From Dehalococcoidales bacterium (lineage in GTDB: Bacteria; Chloroflexota; Dehalococcoidia; Dehalococcoidales; UBA5760): a stretch of DNA of 5,720 nt. Below are positions 1-5,720 of the stretch, one piece after another. The DNA lies in assembly GCA_018399795.1 (NCBI GenBank), contig JAGYOC010000211.1, forward strand, positions 1-5,720. Direction: 5' to 3'. The translations under genes were made by a program, and so were the position numbers. The notes under the pieces were generated by a model, which made no database searches, was not told the DNA's origin, and was given only the letters and a program-made list of their open reading frames with translations. The number at the start of each line of letters is the position of its first letter. Positions within the stretch are counted from its first letter, which is position 1.

Positions 1-920
1 ATCTCAGGATACTCCTTAGAGCAGATATCCATTGCATGGGGGCAGCGGGGGTGGAAATGACAACCCGCCGGAGGGTTGATCGGTGAGGGCACATCCCCCA
101 TCACCACTCTCTTCTTAGTCTCCCGGGCGTGAGGATCGGTGGTGGGAAAGGCCGTAAAAAGGGTTTTAGTGTACGGATGAGCGTGATGGGCCACCAGCTC
201 TTCCTTCTGGGCAAACTCGACCACCTTGCCGAGGTACATCACCATAATGCGGGTAGAAACAAACTCTACTACTCCCAGATCGTGGGCTATAAACAGATAG
301 GTAAAGTGGTGCTTGTCCTGTAGGTCCAGCAGCAGGTTTAGAATCTGCGCCTGGACCGATACATCCAGAGCCGACACAGCTTCATCGCAGATGATAAATT
401 CGGGATCCAGGGTAAGGGCACGGGCAATTCCGATACGCTGTCGCTGTCCGCCGGAAAACTGATGGGGAAACCGGTTCTTGTAACGGGGGTTCAGACCTAT
501 CTCTTCCATGATACTATCAATTTTTTCGGTTCTCTCTGCCGGTGACAAATCGGTATGAATACGCAGGGGCTGAGACAGCAAACTGTTGATTTTTTTCCGC
601 GGATTGAGAGAACTGTAGGGATCCTGAAACACCATCTGCGCCTGAGTACGCAGATGCTTTACTTCAGCCTTATCCAGCTCGAATATATCGCGGCCTTCGT
701 AGCTGACCTCACCGGAGGTTTTATTCTCCAGCCGCAGTACCGTACGCCCTAGGGTTGACTTTCCGCAACCGGATTCGCCGACTACTCCCAGCACCTCACC
801 CCGATGTACATTAAAACTGACATCATCCACCGCTTTAAGTATAGGCTTTGGGGCGCCTATTTTTTTTGTGGGCATGGTAAAGTGGGTTTTAAGATTTTTG
901 ACTTCCAGTAAATTTTCCAT
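1..920 (-). CDS. dppF: Dipeptide ABC transporter ATP-binding protein DppF (3' end outside window)
   Basis: This is the second ATPase subunit of the peptide importer; it acts on the cytoplasmic face with DppD and powers transport through DppB-DppC. The frame is open for 306 codons and runs off the left edge, so the C-terminus is missing. Visible motifs are Walker [10 protein letters not shown] at residues 48-56, Q-loop Q99, signature FSGGQ at 155-159, Walker B FIICDE at 175-180, D-loop SALD at 183-186 and switch histidine H213. FSGGQ instead of LSGGQ is also found in E. coli DppF. Alanine follows the Walker B glutamate where proline is commoner. The C-terminal oligopeptide-transporter extension starts near H248-P249-Y250 and contains C287-X5-C293-X6-C300, three ligands of a probable four-cysteine iron-sulfur motif; the fourth would lie beyond the edge. 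The start is 4 bases after the dppD stop. Its best Shine-Dalgarno match, GAGG at 940-937, is a long 16 bases away, so coupling to dppD translation is likely. Dpp versus Opp naming rests on the operon. Confidence 0.95.
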   Translation of the reverse strand, partial: MENLLEVKNLKTHFTMPTKKIGAPKPILKAVDDVSFNVHRGEVLGVVGESGCGKSTLGRTVLRLENKTSGEVSYEGRDIFELDKAEVKHLRTQAQMVFQDPYSSLNPRKKINSLLSQPLRIHTDLSPAERTEKIDSIMEEIGLNPRYKNRFPHQFSGGQRQRIGIARALTLDPEFIICDEAVSALDVSVQAQILNLLLDLQDKHHFTYLFIAHDLGVVEFVSTRIMVMYLGKVVEFAQKEELVAHHAHPYTKTLFTAFPTTDPHARETKKRVVMGDVPSPINPPAGCHFHPRCPHAMDICSKEYPE

Positions 921-924
921 ATTG

Positions 925-1932
925 TTACGCGTTATTCCTCTTTTTGATCACTTCTTCAACCCTATGGCACCAGGTCATATGCCCTTCTCCTATCGAGGTT
1001 GCTTCGGGAAAACTGTGACGACACTCATCAATTGCAAAGGTGCAGCGGTTTTCAAAGGGGCACCAGTCGCCAATAGTCAGCAGGTCCGGTACCGTGCCAT
1101 GTATCGCCTCCAGCCGCTTCGCCCCCCGGTATTTCTCGTTGGAGGGCAGAGAATTGAGCAGTCCCAGGGTATAAGGGTGGGAGGGTTTTTCAAAAATGTC
1201 GTATACACTGGCCTCTTCCACTTTTCGTCCGGCGTACATTACCACCACCCTGTCGGCGGTTTCGGCCACAACTCCCATATCATGGGTAATCAACAGCACC
1301 GACATACTAACCTCCTGCTTCAGATCGGCCAGCAGGTCCAAAATCTGAGCCTGGATGGTTACATCCAGCGCGGTAGTCGGTTCGTCGGCGATCATTAGGC
1401 CGGGATCCGGCGAGGCCAGGGCCATCGCAATCATCACCCGTTGCCGCATTCCTCCGGAAAGCTGGTGGGGATAACTGTCTATCCGGCTCTCCGGGGCAGG
1501 TATCTTTACCAGGGTTAGCAGTTCAAGTGCCCTCTGACGGGCTTCTGCCTTAGTAATATCCTGATGGGTGAGAAATACATCGGCTATCTGGTCACCCACC
1601 TTGAATACCGGGTTCAGGCTGGTCATCGGCTCCTGAAAAATCATAGAGATGCGCTGACCGCGAAGTTTACGAATTTCCCTCTCGGACAGAGTGAGCAGAT
1701 CGCGCCCTTCAAAGAATATTTTTCCGGCGTCGATTTTCCCCGGAGGCATCGGTATCAGTTGGTTGATAGAATGGGCGGTAACCGATTTACCGCAGCCCGA
1801 TTCCCCAACCAGAGCCAAAGTTTCGCCCTTTTTAATATCAAATGAGATATCCCGTACCGCCCGCACGACTCCGCGCTGGGTGTAAAAGTTCACCTCAAGG
1901 TTTTGTATCGACAGCAAAGTTGTTTCATCCAT
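925..1932 (-). CDS. dppD: Dipeptide ABC transporter ATP-binding protein DppD
   Basis: This is the first ATPase subunit of the importer. It is cytoplasmic and pairs with DppF to hydrolyse ATP beneath the DppB-DppC channel. The 335-residue length is normal for the family. Motifs in order are Walker A GESGCGKS at 43-50, Q-loop Q100 followed by EPMTSLNP, signature LSGGMRQR at 158-165, Walker B LMIADE at 179-184, D-loop ALD at 188-190 and switch histidine H217 in ITHDMG. The C-terminal peptide-transporter domain (HPYT near 252) carries C291-X5-C297-X6-C304-X17-C322. This matches the cysteine set that holds a 4Fe-4S cluster in structurally studied DppD/OppD proteins. The start is supported by GAGGG inside the dppC 3' end, 9 bases upstream of the ATG. 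The gap from the dppC stop is 4 bases. A second ATG at 1928-1926 is out of frame. Nothing appears broken. Confidence 0.97.
   Translation of the reverse strand: MDETTLLSIQNLEVNFYTQRGVVRAVRDISFDIKKGETLALVGESGCGKSVTAHSINQLIPMPPGKIDAGKIFFEGRDLLTLSEREIRKLRGQRISMIFQEPMTSLNPVFKVGDQIADVFLTHQDITKAEARQRALELLTLVKIPAPESRIDSYPHQLSGGMRQRVMIAMALASPDPGLMIADEPTTALDVTIQAQILDLLADLKQEVSMSVLLITHDMGVVAETADRVVVMYAGRKVEEASVYDIFEKPSHPYTLGLLNSLPSNEKYRGAKRLEAIHGTVPDLLTIGDWCPFENRCTFAIDECRHSFPEATSIGEGHMTWCHRVEEVIKKRNNA
937..940 (-). promoter_or_regulatory. Distant Shine-Dalgarno candidate for dppF
   Basis: GAGG inside the last codons of dppD is the only Shine-Dalgarno-like sequence upstream of the dppF ATG, but it lies 16 bases away, beyond the usual 5 to 10. 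No in-frame ATG, GTG or TTG occurs between it and the chosen start. Met16 is the next in-frame candidate and has no Shine-Dalgarno sequence. The 4-base gap from the dppD stop suggests that terminating ribosomes re-initiate here. Confidence 0.45.
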
Positions 1933-1936
1933 ACCT

Positions 1937-2902
1937 TTAGTCCCTCAATTTCGGATCGAGAATGTCCCGAAGCCCATCGCCGAACAGGTTAAACCCTAAT
2001 ACGGCAAACAGAGTAGCTATACCGGGCAGGGTGACAATCCACCAGGCGCTGGTGATAAACTCACGCGAGCTGGCGATCATCAGGCCCCATTCAGGGGTCG
2101 GCGGCTGCGCACCCAAACCGAGGAAGGAAAGTGCGGCCGAGCTGAGGATAGCTTCACCTACCCCCAGGGTAGCCTGCACTGAAATCGGCGCCAGGCAGTT
2201 TGGAAGAATCGAACCAAACATCAATTCAAAGTTCGAAGCTCCGATGGAGCGTTCGGCTGTCACATAGTCACTCTCTTTTTCCGCCAGTACCGATGCGCGC
2301 ACCAGGCGTACATAGCGCGGTATCTGACTAATACCGATTGCGATCATGGCGTTGGTAAGCGATGCCCCTAAAATTGCCACAATTACAATTGTCAACAGCA
2401 CGTACGGAAAGGCCAGCATGATGTCTATAATTCGCATTACCAGTTTATCGAACCAGCCCCCGTAATACCCGGATACAACTCCAATCAACAGTCCGAAAAA
2501 CAGAGCAATTCCTACCGAGACAACCCCGATTATCATGGAAATGCGAGCTCCATAGATAAGGCGTGATAGCATGTCACGACCCAGGCCGTCGGTTCCCAGC
2601 AGAAATCCCTCGGTAAATGGCGGGGATTTGCGCATTGAAATGGTCTGTGTAAGAGGGTTATGTGGTGAGATAACAGGTGCAAATATTCCGACAAACAGGA
2701 ACAAAGCAATCACTATTAAACCGGCAATTGCAGCCTTATTACGCTTTAGCTGATGCACAGACTCCTGAAAAAAAGTAGGTTCATCGGGCACATCCAGTTG
2801 TTTCCCTATAAGCGGAAGCCTGTCGGCGGATTTCTCCATATTTAGTTCGTCTGTATTTAGTTCGTCAGTATTTAGTTCTTCGCGTTCATTTCTATCTTTC
2901 AT
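1937..2902 (-). CDS. dppC: Dipeptide ABC transporter permease DppC
   Basis: This inner-membrane permease pairs with DppB to form the peptide channel. At 321 residues it is somewhat longer than E. coli DppC (about 300), owing to a hydrophilic N-terminal extension. Predicted membrane segments lie near 57-78, 122-146, 158-181, 185-205 (weak), 236-262 and 287-309. The family hallmark LGTDGLGRDMLSRLIYGAR occupies 102-120. The EAA coupling loop, which docks onto an ATPase, is around 212-240 (DYVTAERSIGASNFELMFG then ILPN). Residues 8-22 are three copies of a five-residue unit (EELNT, DELNT, DELNM) encoded by a tandem DNA repeat. The ATG directly follows the dppB stop with no gap, and AAGG at 2915-2912 sits 9 bases upstream. 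That favours this start over Met22, which has no Shine-Dalgarno sequence. The Opp/Nik permease families are alternatives in isolation, but DppA decides the name. Confidence 0.96.
   Translation of the reverse strand: MKDRNEREELNTDELNTDELNMEKSADRLPLIGKQLDVPDEPTFFQESVHQLKRNKAAIAGLIVIALFLFVGIFAPVISPHNPLTQTISMRKSPPFTEGFLLGTDGLGRDMLSRLIYGARISMIIGVVSVGIALFFGLLIGVVSGYYGGWFDKLVMRIIDIMLAFPYVLLTIVIVAILGASLTNAMIAIGISQIPRYVRLVRASVLAEKESDYVTAERSIGASNFELMFGSILPNCLAPISVQATLGVGEAILSSAALSFLGLGAQPPTPEWGLMIASSREFITSAWWIVTLPGIATLFAVLGFNLFGDGLRDILDPKLRD
2837..2881 (-). repeat. 15-bp in-frame tandem repeat, three copies, in the dppC N-terminus
   Basis: Three successive 15-base units in coding orientation read GAAGAACTAAATACT, GACGAACTAAATACA and GACGAACTAAATATG. 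They encode EELNT, DELNT and DELNM (DppC residues 8-22). The core GAACTAAATA is identical in all three, and differences are confined to unit ends. The unit length is a multiple of three, so gain or loss of a copy would leave the reading frame intact. The encoded segment is acidic and hydrophilic, lies in the cytoplasmic tail before the first membrane helix, and is not part of the usual DppC core. Confidence 0.9.
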
Positions 2903-3919
2903 TTACTGCAACCTTATCTTCGGGTTCACGATTGAGTACAGGATATCAACCACCAGGTTGATCAATACAAAGGTAGTCGCGATTACTATAACCCCGCCCT
3001 GGACAGCCGGAAAATCACGAGCCTCAATTGCCTTGTATATCCACCTGCCGATTCCGGGCCAGGCAAAAATAGTTTCGGTGAGAATTGCCCCGGAGAGCAG
3101 CAGCCCGAACTGCAGCCCGATAATTGTTACCACCGGCAGCAGGGCGTTCTTGAGGGCGTAGCGGTAGACCACCCTTTTTTCTTTAATACCCGCGGAGCGG
3201 GCTGTCTTTACATAATCCTGCTTCAGCACCTCCAGCATACTGCTGCGGGTAACCCGGGCAATGATTGCCAGGGGGATAGTACCGAGGGCAAACGCCGGTA
3301 GAACTATATGCTTTAGACTTGAAATAAGAAATTTGGGATCTCCATCCCGGATCCAATAAATAAAGGTATCGAGAATATAAAAATTGGTAATCGCTTCAAA
3401 GTAATAACGAATGTTTATCCGGCCGCCCGTGGGCAGCCAGTTTAAGCCTACTGAAAATATCATCATCAGAACTAGTGCCAGCCAGAAGACCGGCATGGAG
3501 ACCCCGAACAGGGCACCCACCATGGACGTGTAATCTATCCACGTATTCCGCCGGGTGGCGGATAAGACTCCTATGATAATACCGAGGGTAGTGGCAAAGA
3601 GCATCGCGAAAAAGGCCAGCTCGATGGTGGCCGGGTACAGCTCTTTAATCTCTTCGCTTACCTTACGGCCGGTTTTTATGGACTCTCCAAAGTCGAGCTG
3701 GACCATATTTTTCATATAGATACCGTATTGTTCAATTAAGGGCCGGTCCAATCCAAGTTCGGACCGCAGCTTTTCCAGCTGCTCCTTGTTGGCCCGCTCT
3801 CCAAGCATCACCCGCGCCGGGTCTCCTGGAGAAAGGGCTACCATGGCAAACACCAGGGTCGCTACACCGATCAGGGTCGGTATTAAGAGAGCAATTCGTT
3901 TTAATAAGTATTTAAGCAT
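2903..3919 (-). CDS. dppB: Dipeptide ABC transporter permease DppB
   Basis: This inner-membrane permease forms half of the translocation pore. Its 338 residues nearly equal the E. coli DppB length (339). The N-terminus MLKYLLKRI followed by a hydrophobic helix is typical of the DppB/OppB family. Predicted membrane segments are near 9-30, 97-121, 132-156, 205-222, 261-283 and 306-328. The conserved soluble segment between the first two helices contains SPGDPARVMLG at 30-40 and LGLDRPLIEQYG at 56-67. The EAA coupling loop is at about 236-262 (DYVKTARSAGIKEKRVVYRYALKNALLP). The family signature ETIFAWPGIGRW is at 282-293. The start lies 80 bases after dppA, beyond a strong hairpin. Its Shine-Dalgarno sequence is weak: GGA with about 7 bases before the ATG. 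Both features suggest lower expression than dppA. The stop codon abuts the dppC ATG, which implies translational coupling. Confidence 0.97.
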   Translation of the reverse strand: MLKYLLKRIALLIPTLIGVATLVFAMVALSPGDPARVMLGERANKEQLEKLRSELGLDRPLIEQYGIYMKNMVQLDFGESIKTGRKVSEEIKELYPATIELAFFAMLFATTLGIIIGVLSATRRNTWIDYTSMVGALFGVSMPVFWLALVLMMIFSVGLNWLPTGGRINIRYYFEAITNFYILDTFIYWIRDGDPKFLISSLKHIVLPAFALGTIPLAIIARVTRSSMLEVLKQDYVKTARSAGIKEKRVVYRYALKNALLPVVTIIGLQFGLLLSGAILTETIFAWPGIGRWIYKAIEARDFPAVQGGVIVIATTFVLINLVVDILYSIVNPKIRLQ

Positions 3920-3946
3920 TGTGTATCCATTATCTCACATAACAAA

Positions 3947-3975
3947 GGAAACAGAGGCCAAAAGCCTCTGTTTCC
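3947..3975 (-). terminator. Perfect 12-bp hairpin between dppA and dppB (partial terminator or mRNA-stabilising stem)
   Basis: The arms GGAAACAGAGGC (3947-3958) and GCCTCTGTTTCC (3964-3975) are exact reverse complements separated by a 5-base loop. In the direction of transcription the stem begins about 24 bases after the dppA stop and is followed by TTTGTTATG, a short and interrupted T tract. That is weaker than a classical intrinsic terminator. Because dppBCDF follow in the same direction with no recognisable promoter of their own in the gap, full termination is unlikely. The probable role is partial termination, or protection of the dppA 3' end from exonucleases, so that dppA message exceeds dppBCDF. 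On the plus strand the stem is followed by CGGAATTTTTC, but no gene there needs a terminator. Confidence 0.8.
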
Positions 3976-3999
3976 CGGAATTTTTCTTCTTCAGAAATC

Positions 4000-5631
4000 T
4001 TAGTCGTCCAGCCACACGCTGTAAAACACACGCTTTCCAACGGGGGAAAGTTTGAAGTTCATTACGTTGGGCTGCATTGGTTCAGAAACGATTGAGTGGG
4101 CAACGGGTACCCAGGGAGCCTCTTCATGAAATACTTCCTGAGCCTCCATGTACAGTTCGGTTCGTCGCTCACGGTCAAAGGTCTCCTTCGCCTCAATAAT
4201 CAGCTCATTAAACTCTTTGTCCTTCCAGAAGGCAATGTTTCCGGCGGGAACCTCAGCGGCAGCTGCGGAAAGCAGAACAAACAGGAAGTTGTCGGGGTCA
4301 CCATTGTCACCGGTCCAACCCAGTAGAGCAGTTTCATGCTCACCGGAGTCGGTGCGGTCGAGGTAAGTACCCCAGTCGTAGCTTACTATTTCGGCTTCAA
4401 CACCGATTTCTTTCAGCTGGGCCTGCATTATTTCAGCTACCCTGCGCCCGTCGGGAAAGTAGGGACGTGCCACCGGCATTGCCCACAGGTCGGTTTCAAA
4501 CCCGTCGGGGTATCCGGCTTCGTCCAATAGTTCTTTCGCTTTTTCAGGATCGTAGGGATAGGGATCGATTGAGTCGTTGTAGGACCACATCGTGGGAGGA
4601 AGCGGGTTCTTCGCCGGTGTTCCCGCGGCGCCGAATACTGCTTCAATTATTTCATCTTTGTTGATGGCGTAATTGAAAGCCTGACGTACACGCTTGTCAT
4701 CGAAGGGCTCCTTTTCGCAGTTCATTGCCAGGTAGCCGACATTTAGTCCGGGCTGCTGGATAACTTTGATGTCCGGATCGGCCTTCATCTCTTCGATATC
4801 CTCGGGAGAGGGAAAGTCCATCACATCGATTTCGCCTTTCTGTAGTGCCAGATAACGGGCGGTGGGATCGGGAATCACCTGGAGAATCAGGCGGTCCAGG
4901 TATGCAGGACGGCGCCAGTAATTCTCGTTTCTCTCGAGTACGATGTTGGAGTCTTTCTGCCAGGATACGAACTTGAATGGTCCGGTTCCGACGGGATTAC
5001 TCTTAAAGTCCTCACCGTATTTTTCAACTGCCGTGGGGCTTACCATTGCGGCAAAATCCATCGCCAGGTTAGCCAGGAAAGGTGCTTCTACCTTCTTCAG
5101 ATCAAAGCGAACGGTATACTCATCCACCGCTACAATATCATCGACGATATTGCTCATGTCCATGTATCCCCAGTATTTCCAGGGTCCCAGGTCATAATAG
5201 GGATGGTCTTCCCACAGCTGACGCCCTAATGAGAAAACAACCGCTTCTGCATTAAAGGGGGTACCATCGTGGAAGGTGGCATCTTCTACCAGGTGAAAGG
5301 TAAAGGTCAGGTTATCATCGGAGATATCCCAGCTTTTTGCCAAGGCCGGCTGAATTTCGGTAGTACCGTTTTTAAACTCAACCAGATTGTCAAAAATCTG
5401 GGTGCTTCCGTAAAACGACTCTCCGTCAGTCTCACGGGCCGGGTCCAGACCAACTGAATCTCCGCCACGTCCAAAAACCAGAACGCCTCCGGATTGAGGC
5501 CCCTCGGCTTCCGGTTCTTCAACTTGTTCTTCGGAAGTAGCCTCTGCTGCTTCCTCTTCTGCCTTACATCCAACAAATAGTAAACTAAATGTAAGAAACA
5601 CGGCAAAAAGAATAAATAATCCTTTTTTCAT
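4000..5631 (-). CDS. dppA: Dipeptide-binding lipoprotein DppA (SBP_bac_5 family)
   Basis: This extracytoplasmic substrate-binding protein captures dipeptides and delivers them to DppB-DppC. It has 543 residues. A lipoprotein signal peptide spans 1-21 (MKKG, hydrophobic core, LLFVG) with C22 as the lipidation site. The lipobox is loose, with F at -3. An acidic Glu/Ala-rich linker covers about 23-45, and the family 5 domain runs from GGVLVFGRGG to the end. Similarity to E. coli DppA, as recalled, is strong: VEFKNGTTE at 84-92, EAPFLANLAMDFA at 182-194, GTGPFKF at 215-221, PGLNVGYL at 294-301, NPLPPTMWSYND at 342-353, DLWAMPVARP at 381-390 and GWTGDNGDPDNF at 438-449. R389 and D442 align with the E. 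coli residues that bind the dipeptide carboxylate and amino group (mature Arg355 and Asp408), and the spacing of 53 is identical. The cysteines that form two disulfides in E. coli are absent. The gene leads the operon, with its own promoter and a strong AAAGGAG 7 bases before the ATG. Confidence 0.97.
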   Translation of the reverse strand: MKKGLFILFAVFLTFSLLFVGCKAEEEAAEATSEEQVEEPEAEGPQSGGVLVFGRGGDSVGLDPARETDGESFYGSTQIFDNLVEFKNGTTEIQPALAKSWDISDDNLTFTFHLVEDATFHDGTPFNAEAVVFSLGRQLWEDHPYYDLGPWKYWGYMDMSNIVDDIVAVDEYTVRFDLKKVEAPFLANLAMDFAAMVSPTAVEKYGEDFKSNPVGTGPFKFVSWQKDSNIVLERNENYWRRPAYLDRLILQVIPDPTARYLALQKGEIDVMDFPSPEDIEEMKADPDIKVIQQPGLNVGYLAMNCEKEPFDDKRVRQAFNYAINKDEIIEAVFGAAGTPAKNPLPPTMWSYNDSIDPYPYDPEKAKELLDEAGYPDGFETDLWAMPVARPYFPDGRRVAEIMQAQLKEIGVEAEIVSYDWGTYLDRTDSGEHETALLGWTGDNGDPDNFLFVLLSAAAAEVPAGNIAFWKDKEFNELIIEAKETFDRERRTELYMEAQEVFHEEAPWVPVAHSIVSEPMQPNVMNFKLSPVGKRVFYSVWLDD

Positions 5632-5638
5632 CTACACA

Positions 5639-5645
5639 CTCCTTT
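5639..5645 (-). promoter_or_regulatory. Strong ribosome binding site of dppA
   Basis: AAAGGAG lies 7 bases before the dppA ATG and directly downstream of an A-rich run (eight T on the plus strand at 5643-5650). It is the best Shine-Dalgarno match in the window and fixes the dppA start. It contrasts with the weak site before dppB, which fits the usual excess of binding protein over permease. Confidence 0.9.
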
Positions 5646-5669
5646 TTTTTGAACATAGCATGAATATTT

Positions 5670-5698
5670 ATTATTCCAACCGGGACCCTATTTGTCAA
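5670..5698 (-). promoter_or_regulatory. Sigma-70-type promoter of the dpp operon
   Basis: On the minus strand a perfect -35 box TTGACA (5698-5693) is followed, after an optimal 17-base spacer, by AATAAT (5675-5670), which matches the -10 consensus at five of six positions. Transcription would start near 5663, giving a leader of roughly 32 bases before dppA. That is too short for a riboswitch or a peptide-based attenuator. No clear operator palindrome is seen in the few bases available upstream, and the sequence ends 22 bases beyond the -35 box, so more distant activator sites cannot be judged. The promoter is positioned to drive dppA and, by read-through, the rest of the operon. The start point is inferred and not observed. 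Confidence 0.85.
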
Positions 5699-5720
5699 TC
5701 GATTTTAGCATTTTCCGTGT

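Noticed and set aside
868..1398. A 176-codon open frame on the plus strand, opposite dppD and the dppF start
   Set aside because: It lies wholly antisense to genes with clear ATPase motifs, shows no recognisable domain, and its length is explained by the codon pattern of the opposite strand.
1962..2267. A plus-strand open frame of about 100 codons opposite dppC
   Set aside because: It is rich in Arg, Pro and Ser, as is typical of a shadow frame, and lies over conserved permease sequence.
2837..2839. Met22 as an alternative dppC start, which would make the repeat a leader
   Set aside because: It has no Shine-Dalgarno sequence, while the chosen ATG has AAGG at 9 bases and abuts the dppB stop as expected for coupled genes.
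3920..3946. A possible internal promoter for dppBCDF, using GATAAT as a -10 box
   Set aside because: At 16-18 base spacing there is no TTGACA-like box; the matching bases fall in the hairpin arm.
1..5631. Reading the operon as a nickel (Nik) or oligopeptide (Opp) importer
   Set aside because: The gene order alone would allow it, but DppA matches dipeptide-binding proteins along its length, including the ligand-end residues R389 and D442.
5632..5669. A riboswitch or T-box in the dppA leader
   Set aside because: The predicted leader is only about 32 bases, mostly the ribosome binding site, and has no room for such a structure.

Overview
The window is almost entirely one minus-strand operon for a dipeptide-type ABC importer in the order dppA-dppB-dppC-dppD-dppF. 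It is read from the right edge toward the left. Right to left it holds a near-consensus housekeeping promoter (about 5670-5698), a short leader with a strong ribosome binding site, dppA (substrate-binding lipoprotein, 5631-4000), an 80-base gap dominated by a perfect 12-bp hairpin, and then dppB (3919-2903), dppC (2902-1937), dppD (1932-925) and dppF (920 to the left edge, 3' end missing). From dppB onward the genes are packed with gaps of 0 to 4 bases. The only non-coding stretches are the 80-base dppA-dppB gap and the 89 bases right of dppA; no gene-free stretch exceeds 300 bases.

How the parts work together: DppA is anchored to a membrane by a lipidated cysteine and captures peptide outside the cytoplasm. 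DppB and DppC form the transmembrane channel. DppD and DppF are the two cytoplasmic ATPases. DppA matches Escherichia coli DppA closely as I recall that sequence, including the arginine and aspartate that grip the two ends of a dipeptide, so dipeptide import is a well-supported prediction. Both ATPases carry the C-terminal cysteine pattern that coordinates an iron-sulfur cluster in studied relatives.

Organism: a bacterium of intermediate base composition by eye, using Shine-Dalgarno initiation and a sigma-70-type promoter. Unlike the soluble E. coli protein, DppA is a predicted lipoprotein with a long acidic linker and a loose lipobox (F at -3). This would suit Spirochaetota and also some Firmicutes-like lineages, but the window cannot settle the phylum.

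I see no undescribed system. The window is a canonical Dpp operon. The points worth a second look are the hairpin between dppA and dppB, a 15-bp in-frame tandem repeat at the start of dppC, the absence from DppA of the disulfides known in E. coli, and the weakly supported dppF start followed by an eight-A tract.
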